A stretch of DNA of 64,000 nucleotides, from positions 30,661 to 94,660 of the forward strand of contig JAQWQC010000027.1 in NCBI GenBank assembly GCA_029245025.1, read 5' to 3'. Of the stretch, positions 55,420 through 64,000 are shown one piece after another (within the stretch, counting starts at the first letter, position 1; each line of letters starts with the position of its first letter). The translations under genes and the position numbers were made by a program. The notes under the pieces were generated by a model that was given only the letters and a program-made list of their open reading frames with translations, made no database searches and was not told the origin of the DNA. Origin of the DNA: Rhodospirillaceae bacterium. Its GTDB lineage: Bacteria; Pseudomonadota; Alphaproteobacteria; Rhodospirillales; Rhodospirillaceae.

Positions 55420-56876
55420 GCGACCTCTCATTGTTTATCATTGCAGCTATCTTGATTCCCGCTGTTGGGGCAGCGTTTGTCGCGTCGAGTGGTTCCAAAC
55501 CGAATGTGAGGGAAGCTTACACTCTTGTGACAGCAGCATTGCTGTTCGTCGTCGTGTTTCTGCTGGTGCCTTCGGTTATGCAGGGTGCGCGTCCGGCGAC
55601 CGAGGGCTTTGACATATTGCCAGGCCTAACGGTTCGGTTTGTTATCGAGCCCCTGGGTATGATTTTTGCGATGATCGCATCGACATTGTGGATTGTGAAT
55701 TCGATTTACTCCGTGGGGTACATGCGGGGAAATAACGAAAAAAACCAAACGATCTTCTACACCTGTTTTGCCATCGCAATTGCCAGCACGATGGGCATCG
55801 CCTTCGCGGGCAACCTTTTTACGTTATTTCTCTTCTACGAAGTTTTGACGCTTTCGACCTATCCCTTGGTGACGCATAAAGGGAATGATGATGCGAAAGC
55901 CGGAGGTCGCATGTACCTCGGTATTTTACTGACCACGTCAGTGGTTTTCCTTCTCCCGGCCGTCATTGGGACTTACTACGTGGCGGGGACAGGAGATTTT
56001 ACAGCTGGCGGAATTATTCCGGCTGATGAAAGCCCATTCTTGATCTCTGCACTTAGCGTCCTCTTCATATATGGCATTGGTAAAGCGGCTGTAATGCCGG
56101 TGCACCGTTGGCTACCTGCAGCTATGGTGGCGCCCACACCGGTCAGCGCATTGCTTCATGCGGTGGCGGTCGTGAAGGCTGGCGTATTCTCGGTCGTAAA
56201 AATCATTGTCTATGTTTTTGGCATAGATCTATTCAGCGGATCGGGCTCGACAGACTGGGTTGTTTATGCGGCCGGATTTACCGTGCTCGTGGCTTCAATT
56301 ATTGCGCTGGGTCAGGACAACCTGAAACGCCGGCTCGCGTATTCTACCGTGAGTCAACTTTCATACGTTGTACTGGCGGCCGCAATGGCGACGCCTCTCG
56401 CGATTATCGGCGCGGCTATGCACATCACGGCTCACGCCTTCGGCAAGATCACATTGTTTTTTGCCGCAGGGTCCATTTATACGGCCGCCCATAAGACAGA
56501 GATCAGCCAACTCAATGGTATCGGTAAACGCATGCCATTCACTATGGCAGCTTTCACCATTGGCGCCTTAAGTATGATTGGAGTACCGCCGACTGCCGGA
56601 TTCCTTGGCAAATGGTATATCTTGTCAGCGGCGATGGAGATTCAGGACTGGTTTGTCTTGTTTGTCATTTTCGTGAGCACGTTGTTAAACACTGGGTACT
56701 TTGTCCCCATTATTTATCGCGCTTTCTTCAAAACAGAAGATGTGGCGCCATCTCACGAACATGGTGAAGCGCCTTGGCCTGTAGTTTTGGCTCTAAGCCT
56801 AACGGCCCTAGGCACTCTCTCACTCTTCCTGTTCCCAGAAGTGCCACTCACATTGGCCAAAGCTTTGGTGGGGTAA
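55416..56876 (+). CDS. second MrpD/NuoL-like proton-conducting subunit
   Basis: 486 residues, about 14 helices. YEVLTLSTYPLV (Glu), KAAVMPVHRWLPAAMVAPTP (Lys, His) and NLKRRLAYSTVSQLSYV give the same antiporter motifs as mrpD. Not an MrpA because the C-terminal domain is a separate gene. ATG overlaps the mrpD stop. Confidence 0.92.
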   Translation: MSDLSLFIIAAILIPAVGAAFVASSGSKPNVREAYTLVTAALLFVVVFLLVPSVMQGARPATEGFDILPGLTVRFVIEPLGMIFAMIASTLWIVNSIYSVGYMRGNNEKNQTIFYTCFAIAIASTMGIAFAGNLFTLFLFYEVLTLSTYPLVTHKGNDDAKAGGRMYLGILLTTSVVFLLPAVIGTYYVAGTGDFTAGGIIPADESPFLISALSVLFIYGIGKAAVMPVHRWLPAAMVAPTPVSALLHAVAVVKAGVFSVVKIIVYVFGIDLFSGSGSTDWVVYAAGFTVLVASIIALGQDNLKRRLAYSTVSQLSYVVLAAAMATPLAIIGAAMHITAHAFGKITLFFAAGSIYTAAHKTEISQLNGIGKRMPFTMAAFTIGALSMIGVPPTAGFLGKWYILSAAMEIQDWFVLFVIFVSTLLNTGYFVPIIYRAFFKTEDVAPSHEHGEAPWPVVLALSLTALGTLSLFLFPEVPLTLAKALVG

Positions 56877-56881
56877 GCCCT

Positions 56882-57130
56882 ATGAGCGATCAAAGTAATT
56901 CCCATTGGTTGGACGACCCAGGGACGCCGAAGCGTTTGTGGACCATATTTATTGTTGTTCTGGTACTGCTTCTGATTGCCGAGCTATTTGTGACGCACCA
57001 TCACAAAGGGTTCATGTTTAACTACGGATTTAGTGCGTGGTTTGGTTTCCTTGTTGGCGGCGTATCAATTTTACTATCTAAAGGCTGGAAAAAAATTCTG
57101 AAGCGGAAGGATACCTATTACGATGAGTAG
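56882..57130 (+). CDS. small two-helix membrane protein in the Mrp operon
   Basis: 82 residues, start MSDQSNSHWLDDPGTPKRLW, five bases after the previous stop. Helices at about 20-40 and 47-65, with a basic-acidic tail (KKILKRKDTYYDE). Its stop overlaps the next gene's start by eight bases. I do not recognise a family; position suggests an accessory subunit. Confidence 0.7.
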   Translation: MSDQSNSHWLDDPGTPKRLWTIFIVVLVLLLIAELFVTHHHKGFMFNYGFSAWFGFLVGGVSILLSKGWKKILKRKDTYYDE

Positions 57131-58820
57131 CCTTCTATTTCATCCAGCGTTGCCGATAATTGTCGGCGCGTTTCTCATTCTTCGGCTAACCGGAACTGCC
57201 CGCAGCGTCATCTTGTTGGGTACTCCGCTTGTTTCGCTCGCGTTCATCTGGATGACCGCCGATGGCGTTCTATTGGCTATTCCCTATATGGAATGGACAT
57301 TAGAGCCCTTTAAGGCAGACAAACTGAGTCGTCTGTTCGCAACGGTGTTTGCGATCATGGCTTTTGCGGGCAACCTCTATGCACTCAAGCAAGAGAAAGT
57401 GCTGGAACTGTTCGCCGCCAATGTATACATCGCGTTTTCGCTTGGTGTTGTGTTTGCTGGCGACCTCATCACAGTGTTTATCTTCTGGGAAATGATGGCG
57501 CTGGCGTCATCGACGGTCATTTTCTCGGCTGGCACCTCTACTGCTCGCGCTGCCGGTATGCGTTACATGATGGTCCATTTGCTTGGTGGCGTGGTCTTGA
57601 TGGCCGGTATAGCCGGTGAAGTTGCGGTAACGGGCTCTATCGCCTTTACATCGATGCTGCCTGATACTTTGCCAAGAGCGCTCATTCTTGCAGGCTTCTT
57701 GTTAAATACGGGCGCTCCTCCTTTCTCAGCCTGGGTACCAGATTCGTACCCAGAAGCCAGTTATTCGGGCATGGTTTTTCTATCCGCGTTTACCACTAAG
57801 ACTGCTGTTTACGTTTTGGCACGTGGGTTCCCCGGAGCGGAAATCCTGATCTTCATTGGTCTGTTCATGATCTTCTACGGCATCATTTACGGTCTTTGTG
57901 AAAACAACGCGCGCAAGATGCTTGGGTATTCCATCGTGAACCAAGTTGGCTTCATGGTGACCGCTATTGGTATTGGCTCTGCTATGGCGATCAACGGTGC
58001 AGTGGCACACGCCTTTGCCCATATTATCTATAAAGCTCTGCTCATCATGGCGACGGGATCCGTTTTCTACGTCACAGGCAAACGCAAGTTTACGGAATAT
58101 GGTGGATTGTTTCGCACGATGCCTTTGACCGCCATCTGTTGTATCATTGGTGGCCTCTCGATTTCGGCGTTTCCGTTTACCTCTGGCTTTGTCGCCAAAG
58201 CCATGACGTCTGAGGCGGCATATCTCGGCCAATATTATTGGGTTTGGTATTTGTTGGCGGCCGGGACGGCAGGCGTTTTCCTCGATGTCGGCATCAAGCT
58301 GCAATACTTTGTATTCTTCGGCAAGGACTCTGGGCTAAGACCACCAGAGCCACCGCTGCATATGCGAACGGCAATGGTCTTCTTTGCCGTGCTTTGTGTG
58401 GGTATTGGATTAGTGCCGCAACAGTTCTATCAGCTGCTGCCTTACAGCTTGGATTATGAGCCGAACACACCGGATCACATCGTGACTCAGTTCCAGATAC
58501 TGCTCTTCTCTGGCGCCGCGTTCTTCCTCTTCCTTAAATACTATGGATGGAAGTTGGTTGAGAGTTTGACCCTCGACTTTGATTGGTTCTATCGCGTGTG
58601 GGGTCATAAATTGGCCGTTACGTTTACCGAAAATTCCGGTTCCGCTCGTGACAGTATCATCGAGGATTTGTCGAAAGGGGCGAATGCCACAATTGACGGT
58701 ATTCACCACCGCCACGGACCGGACGGCATTCTGGCGCGCACTATGCCTACGGGGCGTATGGTGTTTTGGGCAATTATTATGTTGGCGGTTTACCTGCTCG
58801 TTGACTTTGTCTTTATGTAA
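57123..58820 (+). CDS. third MrpD/NuoL-like proton-conducting subunit
   Basis: 565 residues. FWEMMALASSTVIFSAG (Glu), GAPPFSAWVPDSYPEAS, ENNARKMLGYSIVNQVGF and AHAFAHIIYKALLIMATG are antiporter-type motifs. A C-terminal helix pair extends it beyond the 494- and 486-residue paralogues, ending with a membrane helix. Last gene of the antiporter cluster. Confidence 0.91.
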   Translation: MSSLLFHPALPIIVGAFLILRLTGTARSVILLGTPLVSLAFIWMTADGVLLAIPYMEWTLEPFKADKLSRLFATVFAIMAFAGNLYALKQEKVLELFAANVYIAFSLGVVFAGDLITVFIFWEMMALASSTVIFSAGTSTARAAGMRYMMVHLLGGVVLMAGIAGEVAVTGSIAFTSMLPDTLPRALILAGFLLNTGAPPFSAWVPDSYPEASYSGMVFLSAFTTKTAVYVLARGFPGAEILIFIGLFMIFYGIIYGLCENNARKMLGYSIVNQVGFMVTAIGIGSAMAINGAVAHAFAHIIYKALLIMATGSVFYVTGKRKFTEYGGLFRTMPLTAICCIIGGLSISAFPFTSGFVAKAMTSEAAYLGQYYWVWYLLAAGTAGVFLDVGIKLQYFVFFGKDSGLRPPEPPLHMRTAMVFFAVLCVGIGLVPQQFYQLLPYSLDYEPNTPDHIVTQFQILLFSGAAFFLFLKYYGWKLVESLTLDFDWFYRVWGHKLAVTFTENSGSARDSIIEDLSKGANATIDGIHHRHGPDGILARTMPTGRMVFWAIIMLAVYLLVDFVFM

Positions 58821-58849
58821 AGGCCGTCAATTCAGGTAGGGTGGTGGCC

Positions 58850-59362
58850 ATGATTACACCGCTCTTCAGACTTTCGTTTATCTTAGTTGTCGCGTTCGCG
58901 GCAGTGCCTGTTAATGCGCAGTTTTTGAGACCGCATGAACCCTTTGATTCAACCAAGGCGCAGAGCTTGCCATTGGAGTCAGGTGAGATACTCGTTACCG
59001 GAGAGGGTGAGGAGGTCGTGGCGCATGCCTTCCAATTTGAACTGGCGGATACAAACGCGTCTCGCTCCACAGGCTTAATGCACCGCGCCGAGATCGCGAC
59101 GGACCGAGGCATGTTGTTCGATTTCAAACGAGATCGGAAGGTTAGCATGTGGATGCGCAATACCTTTATTCCGCTCGACATGCTTTTTCTAACCGCAGAT
59201 GGTGAAATTGTAACGATTGCAGAAAATACTGTGCCGCACTCGGAAAAGTCAGTTCCATCGCGTCAGCGCGTTCGTTCTGTCTTGGAAGTAGCCGCCGGCA
59301 CTGTGCAGCGCCTTGGTATTAAAGTTGGCGACCGCGTCAGACACGCGATGTTCGACAACTAA
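58850..59362 (+). CDS. DUF192 family exported protein
   Basis: 170 residues from ATG 58850, eight bases after GGTAGGG; GTG 58841 is a possible alternative. Signal peptide to about residue 22 (VPVNA). The DUF192 core is RSTGLMHRAEIATDRGMLFDF, MWMRNTFIPLDMLFL and VPHSEKS (positions about 66-150). Family function is uncertain. It follows the antiporter by 30 bases on the same strand. Confidence 0.9.
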   Translation: MITPLFRLSFILVVAFAAVPVNAQFLRPHEPFDSTKAQSLPLESGEILVTGEGEEVVAHAFQFELADTNASRSTGLMHRAEIATDRGMLFDFKRDRKVSMWMRNTFIPLDMLFLTADGEIVTIAENTVPHSEKSVPSRQRVRSVLEVAAGTVQRLGIKVGDRVRHAMFDN

Positions 59363-60967
59363 ATGCGGGTTTATAGCGAGGCATTATCTATGAACCTATG
59401 GCAGGTCTTACGATGTATAATCGCGATGAGCCTATTTTTCATGGGGCCGGCATTTGCGCAGCCTCATGAAGGTTCGGGGCTGGTCAATCTCCGTGATTTA
59501 GATATTCCAATTCCGACGGACATTGTTGCGGAGTTGTATCAACAAGAGTGTGCGGTCTGCCATGGAGAGACGTTGCGCGGTGCTGCCCAGGGTACGCCAC
59601 TGGTCGGGATTGATTTGATCAATGGTAATGCTGTCGCCGATATTGCCCGGAGTACGGCTGAAGGTTCTGAAGAGAAGGGTATGCCTGCCTGGTCTTCGGT
59701 TTTCGACGAAGATCAAATTTGGGCCCTAGCAATTTATATAACGGAGCAGCGCCAAGGCACCAATCTAGATGACTTTCGCTACAACGCGCCTCTGGTCGTT
59801 CCGGACGGTGTTGTTGAAAGCGAACATCACGACTTTGCTGTAGAGACCGTCATAGATGGACTGGATGCACTGCCTTTTGGCATTGCACCTCTGCCGGACG
59901 GCCGCATTCTATTGTCTGAAAAAAGACGTGGCCTCAGTTTCGTTTCTAGTGACGGGACCCAATCTGAATTCATTCGCAATGCACCAAAGGCCTATGACGA
60001 TTCATTTGAGTTCGTCGGTCAACCTATGGGTCTGGGGTGGATGATGGACGTGGCGATCCACCCCAATTATGCCGAAAACGGATGGATATATATCCATTAC
60101 GGTGATCGATGTTCCGATTGTAATGCGATGAGCAGCCGGTCTGGTCAGCCCGTGTCTATGAACAAGTTAGTCCGTGGACGTATCCGTGATGGCGCTTGGA
60201 TTGATGAAGAGGTGATTTGGGAGTCAAACAAAGAGACCTACACAATCATGCCGGAGATTGCGGCTGGAGGGCGTATCACTTTCGATGATCAAGGGTATGT
60301 GTATTTCAGTGTCGGCATGAAGGGGCCTCTCGAGCACATCGGTGTTCAAGACCTCGCGCTGCCCTATGGCAAAATTATGCGGCTCCACGATGATGGGCGT
60401 GTGCCCGCAGATAATCCGTTCTTGAATGATGCCACAGCTGTTCCGGCTATGTGGTCGTATGGGCATCGTAATCCCCAAGGACTCGAATTTAATGTCGATC
60501 GGGGGGAACTGTGGAGCTCTGAAATGGGCCCACGCGGTGGCGACGAAATAAATCTCATTAAGCCAGGCTTGAATTACGGCTGGCCTTTGATTTCGGCGGG
60601 GGTCAATTACGACGGTACGCCAATAAATTTTGGAGAAATTCTGGGTATCGAATTCGATCCAGCCGATATGGTGCAGCCGGTTATTGACTTAACACCGGCG
60701 CCTGCAGTTTCGAGCTTTGTTTTTTATAACGGAGAGCAATTCCCCAAATGGCAGGACAACATCATCGTTGGAACGCTTCGCGCGACGGATCTATTTAGAT
60801 ACGTGCTTGATGGTACTAAAGTGGTCCATAAGGAGATTCTCCTAGAAGACGTTGCGCGCTTCCGCGATATAGAAATTGGATATGACGGAACGCTCTACGT
60901 TCTGCTTGAACATGATCCTGGTGGCCAGATTATTCGCTTGGTTCCAACAGATAGAGAAGAGCCATGA
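59363..60967 (+). CDS. cytochrome c / PQQ-type sugar dehydrogenase fusion
   Basis: 534 residues with signal peptide to about 32 (GPAFA). A c-type cytochrome domain (QECAVCHGETLRG; Met ligand likely in KGMPAW) is joined to a six-bladed propeller of the soluble glucose/sorbosone dehydrogenase family (LPFGIAPLPDGRILLSEK, WSYGHRNPQGLEFN, WSSEMGPRGGDEINLI, GLNYGWPLI). It would oxidise a sugar or alcohol outside the membrane and pass electrons on through its own haem. No PQQ synthesis genes are visible here. The following hydrolase overlaps it by four bases. Confidence 0.88.
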   Translation: MRVYSEALSMNLWQVLRCIIAMSLFFMGPAFAQPHEGSGLVNLRDLDIPIPTDIVAELYQQECAVCHGETLRGAAQGTPLVGIDLINGNAVADIARSTAEGSEEKGMPAWSSVFDEDQIWALAIYITEQRQGTNLDDFRYNAPLVVPDGVVESEHHDFAVETVIDGLDALPFGIAPLPDGRILLSEKRRGLSFVSSDGTQSEFIRNAPKAYDDSFEFVGQPMGLGWMMDVAIHPNYAENGWIYIHYGDRCSDCNAMSSRSGQPVSMNKLVRGRIRDGAWIDEEVIWESNKETYTIMPEIAAGGRITFDDQGYVYFSVGMKGPLEHIGVQDLALPYGKIMRLHDDGRVPADNPFLNDATAVPAMWSYGHRNPQGLEFNVDRGELWSSEMGPRGGDEINLIKPGLNYGWPLISAGVNYDGTPINFGEILGIEFDPADMVQPVIDLTPAPAVSSFVFYNGEQFPKWQDNIIVGTLRATDLFRYVLDGTKVVHKEILLEDVARFRDIEIGYDGTLYVLLEHDPGGQIIRLVPTDREEP

Positions 60968-61770
60968 TCCCAAGACGTGGATATGCAGACGGCCCCTTCG
61001 GGCAGATTCATTACCAAGACACTGGACCAGGTGACACGGTATTGGTCCTTTGCTCACAATCGCCGCTGACAAGTGGTCAATTTGACTACGTCTACCCGTT
61101 ACTTGCCGAAGCCGGTATCCGAACTATTGGTATCGATACGATTGGGTTTGGCATGTCCGATCCTCCACCTGGTCCGCCCACCATAGGAGATTTTGCGACG
61201 TCTGTTCCTGCCGTGCTCGATCATTTAGGTCTCGAGAAGGCGCACGCTGGCGGGCACCATACTGGGTGCAAAATCGCGATGGAGGCGGCGATCTCCTATC
61301 CAGATCGCATTCAATCGGTTGTGTTGTCTGGTCCTGGTCCGATGAGCCGAGAGGAGCAGTTGAAGTATATCGATACGGTTCTTGAAGCGGAAAAATCTTA
61401 TACCGCGAAGTCGGATGGCACTCATCTTTCGGAAATGTTCGTAAAACGCTACCCGTGGATTAAAGATCATCCAGACGGGTTAAATTTGTGCACTGGGTAC
61501 ATCGTCCAGCAGCTCATGGGGCGAGGGCCGTTTTGGTACGGCCACCACGCCGCGTTCAATTACGACGGCGCTGAAGCAATGCAAAAACTCACCCAGCCTG
61601 CGCTCGCGCTCTTCAACACCGGTGACATGCTTTACCCGCTAGCGGAAAAGACTAGAAATCTATGCCCGCATTTTGCCTATGCTGAACTCGAGGGCGGCGG
61701 TGTCGATATCACCGACCAAGACCCGAAGGGTTGGGTGAGGGAAGTCTCTAATTTTATTTTTGCTCAGTAA
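60964..61770 (+). CDS. alpha/beta-hydrolase-fold protein, HTG elbow, His missing
   Basis: 268 residues. Start overlaps the dehydrogenase stop (ATGA). LCSQSPLTSGQFDYV at the oxyanion position, IDTIGFGMSDPPP, and elbow GHHTGCK (97-101, Thr100 in place of Ser). The usual late His is not seen: the region reads AELEGGGVDITDQDP. Catalysis by the standard triad therefore looks unlikely. Probably co-transcribed with the dehydrogenase. Confidence 0.84.
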   Translation: MIPRRGYADGPFGQIHYQDTGPGDTVLVLCSQSPLTSGQFDYVYPLLAEAGIRTIGIDTIGFGMSDPPPGPPTIGDFATSVPAVLDHLGLEKAHAGGHHTGCKIAMEAAISYPDRIQSVVLSGPGPMSREEQLKYIDTVLEAEKSYTAKSDGTHLSEMFVKRYPWIKDHPDGLNLCTGYIVQQLMGRGPFWYGHHAAFNYDGAEAMQKLTQPALALFNTGDMLYPLAEKTRNLCPHFAYAELEGGGVDITDQDPKGWVREVSNFIFAQ

Positions 61771-61786
61771 ATCAAGAGAACAAAAC

Positions 61787-62635
61787 CTAACCGTCAAGAA
61801 ACGGCCTGATGGCATCTGCAACATCTTGGGGGCCGGCTTTGAACCCCTCCATCGGAAGGTGGCTGAGCTCGATCAATGGCGCATTTGGGAAATAGAGCCG
61901 ATGGGCATGTTTATGTGGCTCGGTCAGCACTTCGTTGAAGGCCAAGAATAGCGTTGGTTTATTGAGCGCGGCCAGTTCCAACAATCCCTCGTCGGCATCA
62001 TAGCTCCACACTGCATCGGGACCATCTTGGCCATTTGGTCCGGCGCGCATGCGGCCCAGGAACGCCTCAAACCGTTCTTCATTGGAAAGGTCGTTACTCG
62101 CGTTGAGCACGATCCGCGCATACATGTCGGGCACGTAAGTTGGGTCCGTCAAGAAAGCGTACGGAGTAACAAAGCGTTTCTCCATTACGGGCCTTTGCAC
62201 GGCTGGGTAATACGGAATACCAACGAGGATAATGCGCCTGACCAAATCTGGTCGGGCCCGGGTCAACTCGATGGCACCGAGAGACCCCGTGTGAAACCCG
62301 AACAGATCGACTGGGTTATCTTCGCTGTAACCAAGCTCAACCAGGGCGTCGGCGAGTCCCAGACCGAAGTTCTCGATGTTGGCTTTGCCGCCATTTCTTA
62401 CCTTGAGTGGTCGGTCAGACCCACCAAATCCCGGCGTGTCTGGGCAATGAACCACTCGATCACGAGCGATCACCGGTAGAAATTCCTCGAAGACTTCGCC
62501 AGACATTGGGCTTTGGTGCAAACAGATCAATGGCGTTTTAGGTGATGCTTCTTGGTTCTCTGGTTTAGCCGACAGCATATGAACTTGGCCATCGCGACTA
62601 TTTGCGTAATGCTTCCAAATACGGATCGATGCCAT
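61787..62635 (-). CDS. cytoplasmic alpha/beta-hydrolase-fold protein, HTG elbow
   Basis: 282 residues from ATG 62635, four bases after the stop of the 62640 gene; the longer reading only adds overlap. ICLHQSPMSGEVF, HCPDTPGFGGSDRP and elbow GFHTGSL (113-117, Thr116). No clear catalytic His at the expected place (HLPMEGFKAGPQD). Paired with an exported paralogue, giving one copy on each side of the membrane. Confidence 0.84.
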   Translation of the reverse strand: MASIRIWKHYANSRDGQVHMLSAKPENQEASPKTPLICLHQSPMSGEVFEEFLPVIARDRVVHCPDTPGFGGSDRPLKVRNGGKANIENFGLGLADALVELGYSEDNPVDLFGFHTGSLGAIELTRARPDLVRRIILVGIPYYPAVQRPVMEKRFVTPYAFLTDPTYVPDMYARIVLNASNDLSNEERFEAFLGRMRAGPNGQDGPDAVWSYDADEGLLELAALNKPTLFLAFNEVLTEPHKHAHRLYFPNAPLIELSHLPMEGFKAGPQDVADAIRPFLDG

Positions 62636-62639
62636 GGAT

Positions 62640-63554
62640 TCAGGCTTTATCGAGGAAGGGCCGCACGACAGCAGCGATGCGTTCTGGCGCCGTAAACCAC
62701 GCCCAACCGTTGAGATCCATGAGGTCAACAAACGTTTTGTCTGGAATTAATTGACCCGCTTCTCGCGTTGGTTCAGCCAAAGTCTCGTTTAGGATGGGTA
62801 AGAGCGTTGGGTGCTCAATAATTTTGAGTACCGGGTCAGGGTTGTAACGGAACACTGCATCGAACCCGTAATGAGATTTAGTTCGTGCGCGCAAACGTTC
62901 AACAAACATTTCTAAATGTCGATCCTTAGAAACACCAAGGTCTCTGTTGAAAACGCTGCTTAAATAGGAGCGGGACATATAATCCGGGTCGGTAAAGTAG
63001 GGCCGCGGCTGTGCATATTGGATGCGTTTGGCTTCCCGTTCGTCGGCTGGGTAATAAGGTATACCGGGCATGACCATTCGGCGCACGAGGTCTGGTCTTT
63101 GTCGCGCGACCTCCATCGCGACAAAATTTCCAGTATGGAAGCCAAGTATGTCGACTGGTCCTTTGCCGTCGCGGCCGTAACCGAGGTTGATGAGGCCTTC
63201 AACTAAAGAGCGGCCATAGTCCTCCATGGTTGGAATTGAAGGAGGGGCGGTTGACCCGCCATATCCGGGAGTGTCTGGTGAAATTACTAACCGGTCGCGT
63301 GCCATGACCGCTTGAAATTCTTTGTAGTAGGCGCCCGAGGTCGGGCTTTGATGCATGCAGACCAACGGCGTGCGGTCACCCGGGCCGGATTTTGGCTCAG
63401 CCATCCAGAGGTGAATTTGACCCCAGCCGCCGCTGGTATACTGACGCCACGCCCGAACATCGCCAGAATTCGCTAACGTCCGTTGCGGGTAAAGGGCAGC
63501 GAAGACCACGCTTGAGGCGGATCCCGCTAAAATCTGGCGTCTAGAGAGCGTCAT
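62640..63554 (-). CDS. Tat-exported alpha/beta-hydrolase-fold protein, HTG elbow, His missing
   Basis: 304 residues from ATG 63554, which begins the twin-arginine signal MTLSRRQILAG; the longer frame starts outside any signal. VCMHQSPTSGAYY, ISPDTPGYGGSTAPP, elbow GFHTGNF (138-142, Thr141). The late segment MDLNGWAWFTAPERIA has no His. Upstream in the same unit as the 61787 gene. Confidence 0.84.
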   Translation of the reverse strand: MTLSRRQILAGSASSVVFAALYPQRTLANSGDVRAWRQYTSGGWGQIHLWMAEPKSGPGDRTPLVCMHQSPTSGAYYKEFQAVMARDRLVISPDTPGYGGSTAPPSIPTMEDYGRSLVEGLINLGYGRDGKGPVDILGFHTGNFVAMEVARQRPDLVRRMVMPGIPYYPADEREAKRIQYAQPRPYFTDPDYMSRSYLSSVFNRDLGVSKDRHLEMFVERLRARTKSHYGFDAVFRYNPDPVLKIIEHPTLLPILNETLAEPTREAGQLIPDKTFVDLMDLNGWAWFTAPERIAAVVRPFLDKA

Positions 63555-63590
63555 ATCGGCTATTCCTATCCCTAATCCTAGTGTGGAACT

Positions 63591-63959
63591 GTGCCAGTCT
63601 TTCCTAAATGCCGTCAACGCGCTGATCTGGCAGAACAAGGGGATGCGAATGCGCAGAGCACCCTCGGTGCCATGTACGACCATGGTGATGGTGTTATCCA
63701 AGACCATAAAGAAGCTGTGAAGTGGCGGCGGTTAGCTGCAGAACAAGGTCATGCGAGAGCGCAGGCCGCCCTCGGTTTCATGTACCGCCTGGGCCGAGGT
63801 GTTATCCAAGACAGTGTCACCGCCCATATGTGGTTCAACATTGCAGCGTCAAATGGAGAGGAGGAAGCGGCAGGGCTTAGAGATGCAGTCGCCGAACGAA
63901 TGACTCCCGCTGACATATCCGAAGCACAATACGGCGCAGATGAAGCGCCCTGGCGTTGA
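63591..63959 (+). CDS. Sel1-repeat protein, probably 5'-truncated
   Basis: 122 residues with two Sel1-like repeats (DLAEQGDANAQSTLGAMYD; LAAEQGHARAQAALGFMYR) and a third partial one. Sel1 repeats mediate protein-protein contacts. Full-length relatives normally have a signal peptide and more repeats; here the frame opens directly into a repeat, close to the start of the divergent 62640 gene, so the front may be missing. The final 41 bases of the window show nothing. Confidence 0.6.
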   Translation: MPVFPKCRQRADLAEQGDANAQSTLGAMYDHGDGVIQDHKEAVKWRRLAAEQGHARAQAALGFMYRLGRGVIQDSVTAHMWFNIAASNGEEEAAGLRDAVAERMTPADISEAQYGADEAPWR

Positions 63960-64000
63960 ATGCTGTTAATCCACCTCTTGGGTACAACACGTGCCTTTAT

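Noticed and set aside
1..64000. CRISPR arrays, insertion sequences, prophage
   Set aside because: No regularly spaced repeats, transposase, integrase or phage structural genes were seen.

Overview
The window looks like a chromosomal stretch from a moderate-GC, probably marine, alphaproteobacterium. Evidence: the neighbour set rne / amidase / mrcA / prfB; an RNase E whose S1 domain carries a long acidic insert; an SPY-type RF2; glnE, tyrS and anmK housekeeping genes; many twin-arginine signals; and a multi-gene Mrp-type antiporter locus. I cannot name a genus.

Layout. 0.1-0.5 kb holds a decayed flagellar hook-protein remnant. 0.5-8.5 kb holds a DUF2786-like protein, a DsbA-like oxidoreductase, an M48/TPR protease, a gamma-glutamyltransferase-like lipoprotein, an aminotransferase, and rne behind a structured leader. 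9-15.4 kb is envelope and translation: amidase, PBP1A, a Cys-rich protein, prfB with a programmed +1 frameshift, and bcp. 15.5-24.3 kb holds glnE, an AsmA/DUF3971 protein, tyrS and anmK. 25.2-28.6 kb is a compact sulfur-transfer unit (Rrf2 regulator, cysteine desulfurase, [2Fe-2S] ferredoxin, mnmA) followed by tRNA-Met.

28.8-46.3 kb is accessory in character. It contains two head-to-head FGE-fold proteins, a tannase-family protein that has lost its catalytic triad, and a tightly packed four-gene membrane cluster at 32.98-37.80 kb. That cluster encodes a tiny VDPGSGS membrane protein, a kinase-like/methyltransferase fusion, an Oxa1/YidC-core paralogue, and a membrane alkaline-phosphatase-superfamily protein with a Thr nucleophile. 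I consider it the best candidate for an undescribed system. A candidate structured RNA lies at 39.5-39.64 kb. Small-molecule enzymes follow: hydrolases, a paraoxonase-like protein, a hydroxyacid dehydrogenase, an aldehyde dehydrogenase and an exported methyltransferase-fold protein.

46.5-51 kb holds pepN, dusA and small hypotheticals. 51.5-58.8 kb is a nine-gene Mrp-type cation/proton antiporter operon in the order of the ion-pumping arm of archaeal Mbh hydrogenases, with three NuoL/M/N-like subunits. 58.8-64 kb holds a DUF192 protein, a cytochrome c/PQQ-type dehydrogenase fusion, three alpha/beta-hydrolase paralogues and a Sel1-repeat fragment. Four alpha/beta hydrolases in the window (44.5, 61.0, 61.8 and 62.6 kb) share a His-Thr-Gly elbow in place of the usual Gly-x-Ser-x-Gly nucleophile.
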